Source: Diphasiastrum complanatum (taxonomy: Eukaryota > Streptophyta > Lycopodiopsida > Lycopodiales > Lycopodiaceae). From it: a stretch of 64,000 nucleotides of DNA. The stretch covers positions 45,019,313 through 45,083,312 of the forward strand of contig CM055106.1 in NCBI GenBank assembly GCA_029204225.1, read 5' to 3'. Every line of letters starts with the position of its first letter. Position 1 is the stretch's first letter. Below, in pieces: positions 63,276 through 64,000 of this stretch. The notes beneath the pieces are model-generated. The model ran no database searches. It saw only the letters and a program-made list of their open reading frames with translations, and was not told the DNA's origin. A program made the position numbers and the translations under genes.

Positions 63276-64000
63276 ATAGATGGTGAACCATCACCATGTT
63301 GAGCAATTAGAGGAATGGTTCCTCGATTCTGGAGCGACACAGCACATCCAAAAACAAGCAATTAGAGTGATGACAAGAGCCCAATTGCAACAAAAGAACA
63401 TGAACGACACTATATCTAAGAGTAAGAACATTGAAGAAGACGAGTCTTATGCCACTTCAATGTCACCCAGATCTTATCCCAATCCTATGGTCGAGCAGAA
63501 AAGGTATAAACAAGTTCAAGATGAGCTACTTCGAGAATATGAAAAAGAACCTATTCCATTACCCGACGAAACTAAACAAAAACATGTTCCGCAACCCTTA
63601 GGAATAGAGATCATATTTGACCTTTTGTAATCTCAGATTACATTACCTTTCCATACCATTCTGAAATTATCTGGACCTTTACGCAAGACTATCACCCGAG
63701 AGCTGCAACAGCCTGATGAGGACATTGAAATACCTCATCGACTGGAGACTCCAAGGCTGACCCAACGAGTTGATGCTATCCTATTTCAAACAAGAAAGGC
63801 AAGAGGCTGCATTACCTTACCAAAAAGTCATAAAGATCATGCTACTGTACCAGCTATCATCGATAGCAGGTCATGAGTAAATATCATTTTGTTGTCACTT
63901 GATAATCAATGGGGCATCAGACTATTCTACGTAATCACTGTAGTACTGATGATTTTAAAGTTAGTTACTATAAGATCGAACATGATTTCTATCATTATTA
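63276..64000 (+). pseudogene. Chimeric fragment: Copia protease start joined to Gypsy gag-protease
   Basis: The 116-codon frame from 63280 opens with VEQLEEWFLDSGATQHI, a Copia protease active site with intact DSGA. It then switches at ~63340 to QKQAIRVMTRAQLQQKN, which recalls the QTRAQKRKEN linker of Gypsy C1. After a stop at 63628: LSGPLRKTITRELQQPDEDI, RLTQRVDAILFQTRKARGCI and ATVPAIIDSRS, a Gypsy retropepsin site (DSG changed to DSR, followed by a stop and VNIIL). It continues beyond the window. Confidence 0.7.

Overview
The window is retrotransposon-packed nuclear DNA of a land plant, most likely a vascular plant with a large, repeat-rich genome. It is AT-rich. I recognise no host gene, rRNA gene, intact tRNA gene or CRISPR array. 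The plant assignment rests on two kinds of element. One is Ty1/Copia DNA with primer-binding sites (PBS) matching the 3' end of plant initiator tRNA-Met (TGGTATCAGAGC). The other is Ty3/Gypsy DNA with PBSs matching plant tRNA-Asp (TGGCGCC.TTG..GGGGA), typical of the Athila/Tat side of plant Gypsy. Family letters and numbers below are my own labels.

Layout. 1-4252: 5' half of Gypsy A (minus). It lies inside the 5' LTR of Gypsy B1 (plus, 4253-7110), whose pol carries two consecutive retropepsin-like domains. 7110-9093: no gene seen. 9094-10575: Copia I integrase/RT fragment (plus). 10.9-11.45 kb: palindrome-rich duplicated DNA. 11.97-17.8 kb: Gypsy C1 (minus), with RT/RNase H deleted and an extra ORF downstream of pol. 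18-19.1 kb: stem-loop array and a 20-bp tandem repeat. 20585-21564: inverted-repeat element flanked by TTAA. 21.8-22.6 kb: Copia III tail plus LTR. 22.8 kb: large (GT)n(GA)n tract. 23.65-24.93 kb: Gypsy C2 integrase (minus). 26.8-31.2 kb: Copia I (minus), with an 830-codon pol ORF whose RT/RNase H has been replaced by unrelated sequence; it is inserted in a Gypsy A-type LTR. 31.8-35.46 kb: Gypsy B2 (plus). 35.46-40.1 kb: two oppositely oriented, complementary halves of a Copia III element. 40.1-41.2 kb: Copia 5' fragment. 41.8-46.6 kb: two Gypsy D copies (minus) sharing one LTR. 47.3-48.1 kb: LTR of an unknown element. 48.3-48.7 kb: Copia I LTR and PBS. 48.75-49.9 kb: Gypsy A-type LTR with a long (GA)n. 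50.1-59.6 kb: Gypsy C3 (plus), split by Copia II (54880-59452). Copia II is the only structurally complete element: near-identical LTRs, 5-bp target duplication, intact gag-protease ORF, no integrase core or RT. 59.6-60.5 kb: Copia IV gag (minus). 60.85-62.56 kb: second Copia I derivative with the same replacement block. 62.56-63.28 kb: Copia III LTR with minisatellites. 63.28-64 kb: Copia/Gypsy chimera.

Functionally this is a graveyard of autonomous elements plus a few non-autonomous derivatives. The two longest open frames both belong to Copia elements lacking reverse transcriptase, so if mobile they would depend on RT supplied in trans. The most unusual material is the repeated RT-replacing block in Copia I, the doubled protease region of Gypsy B, the post-pol ORF of Gypsy C and the TTAA-flanked foldback element. 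All homology calls come from reading motifs and comparing copies within the window by eye.
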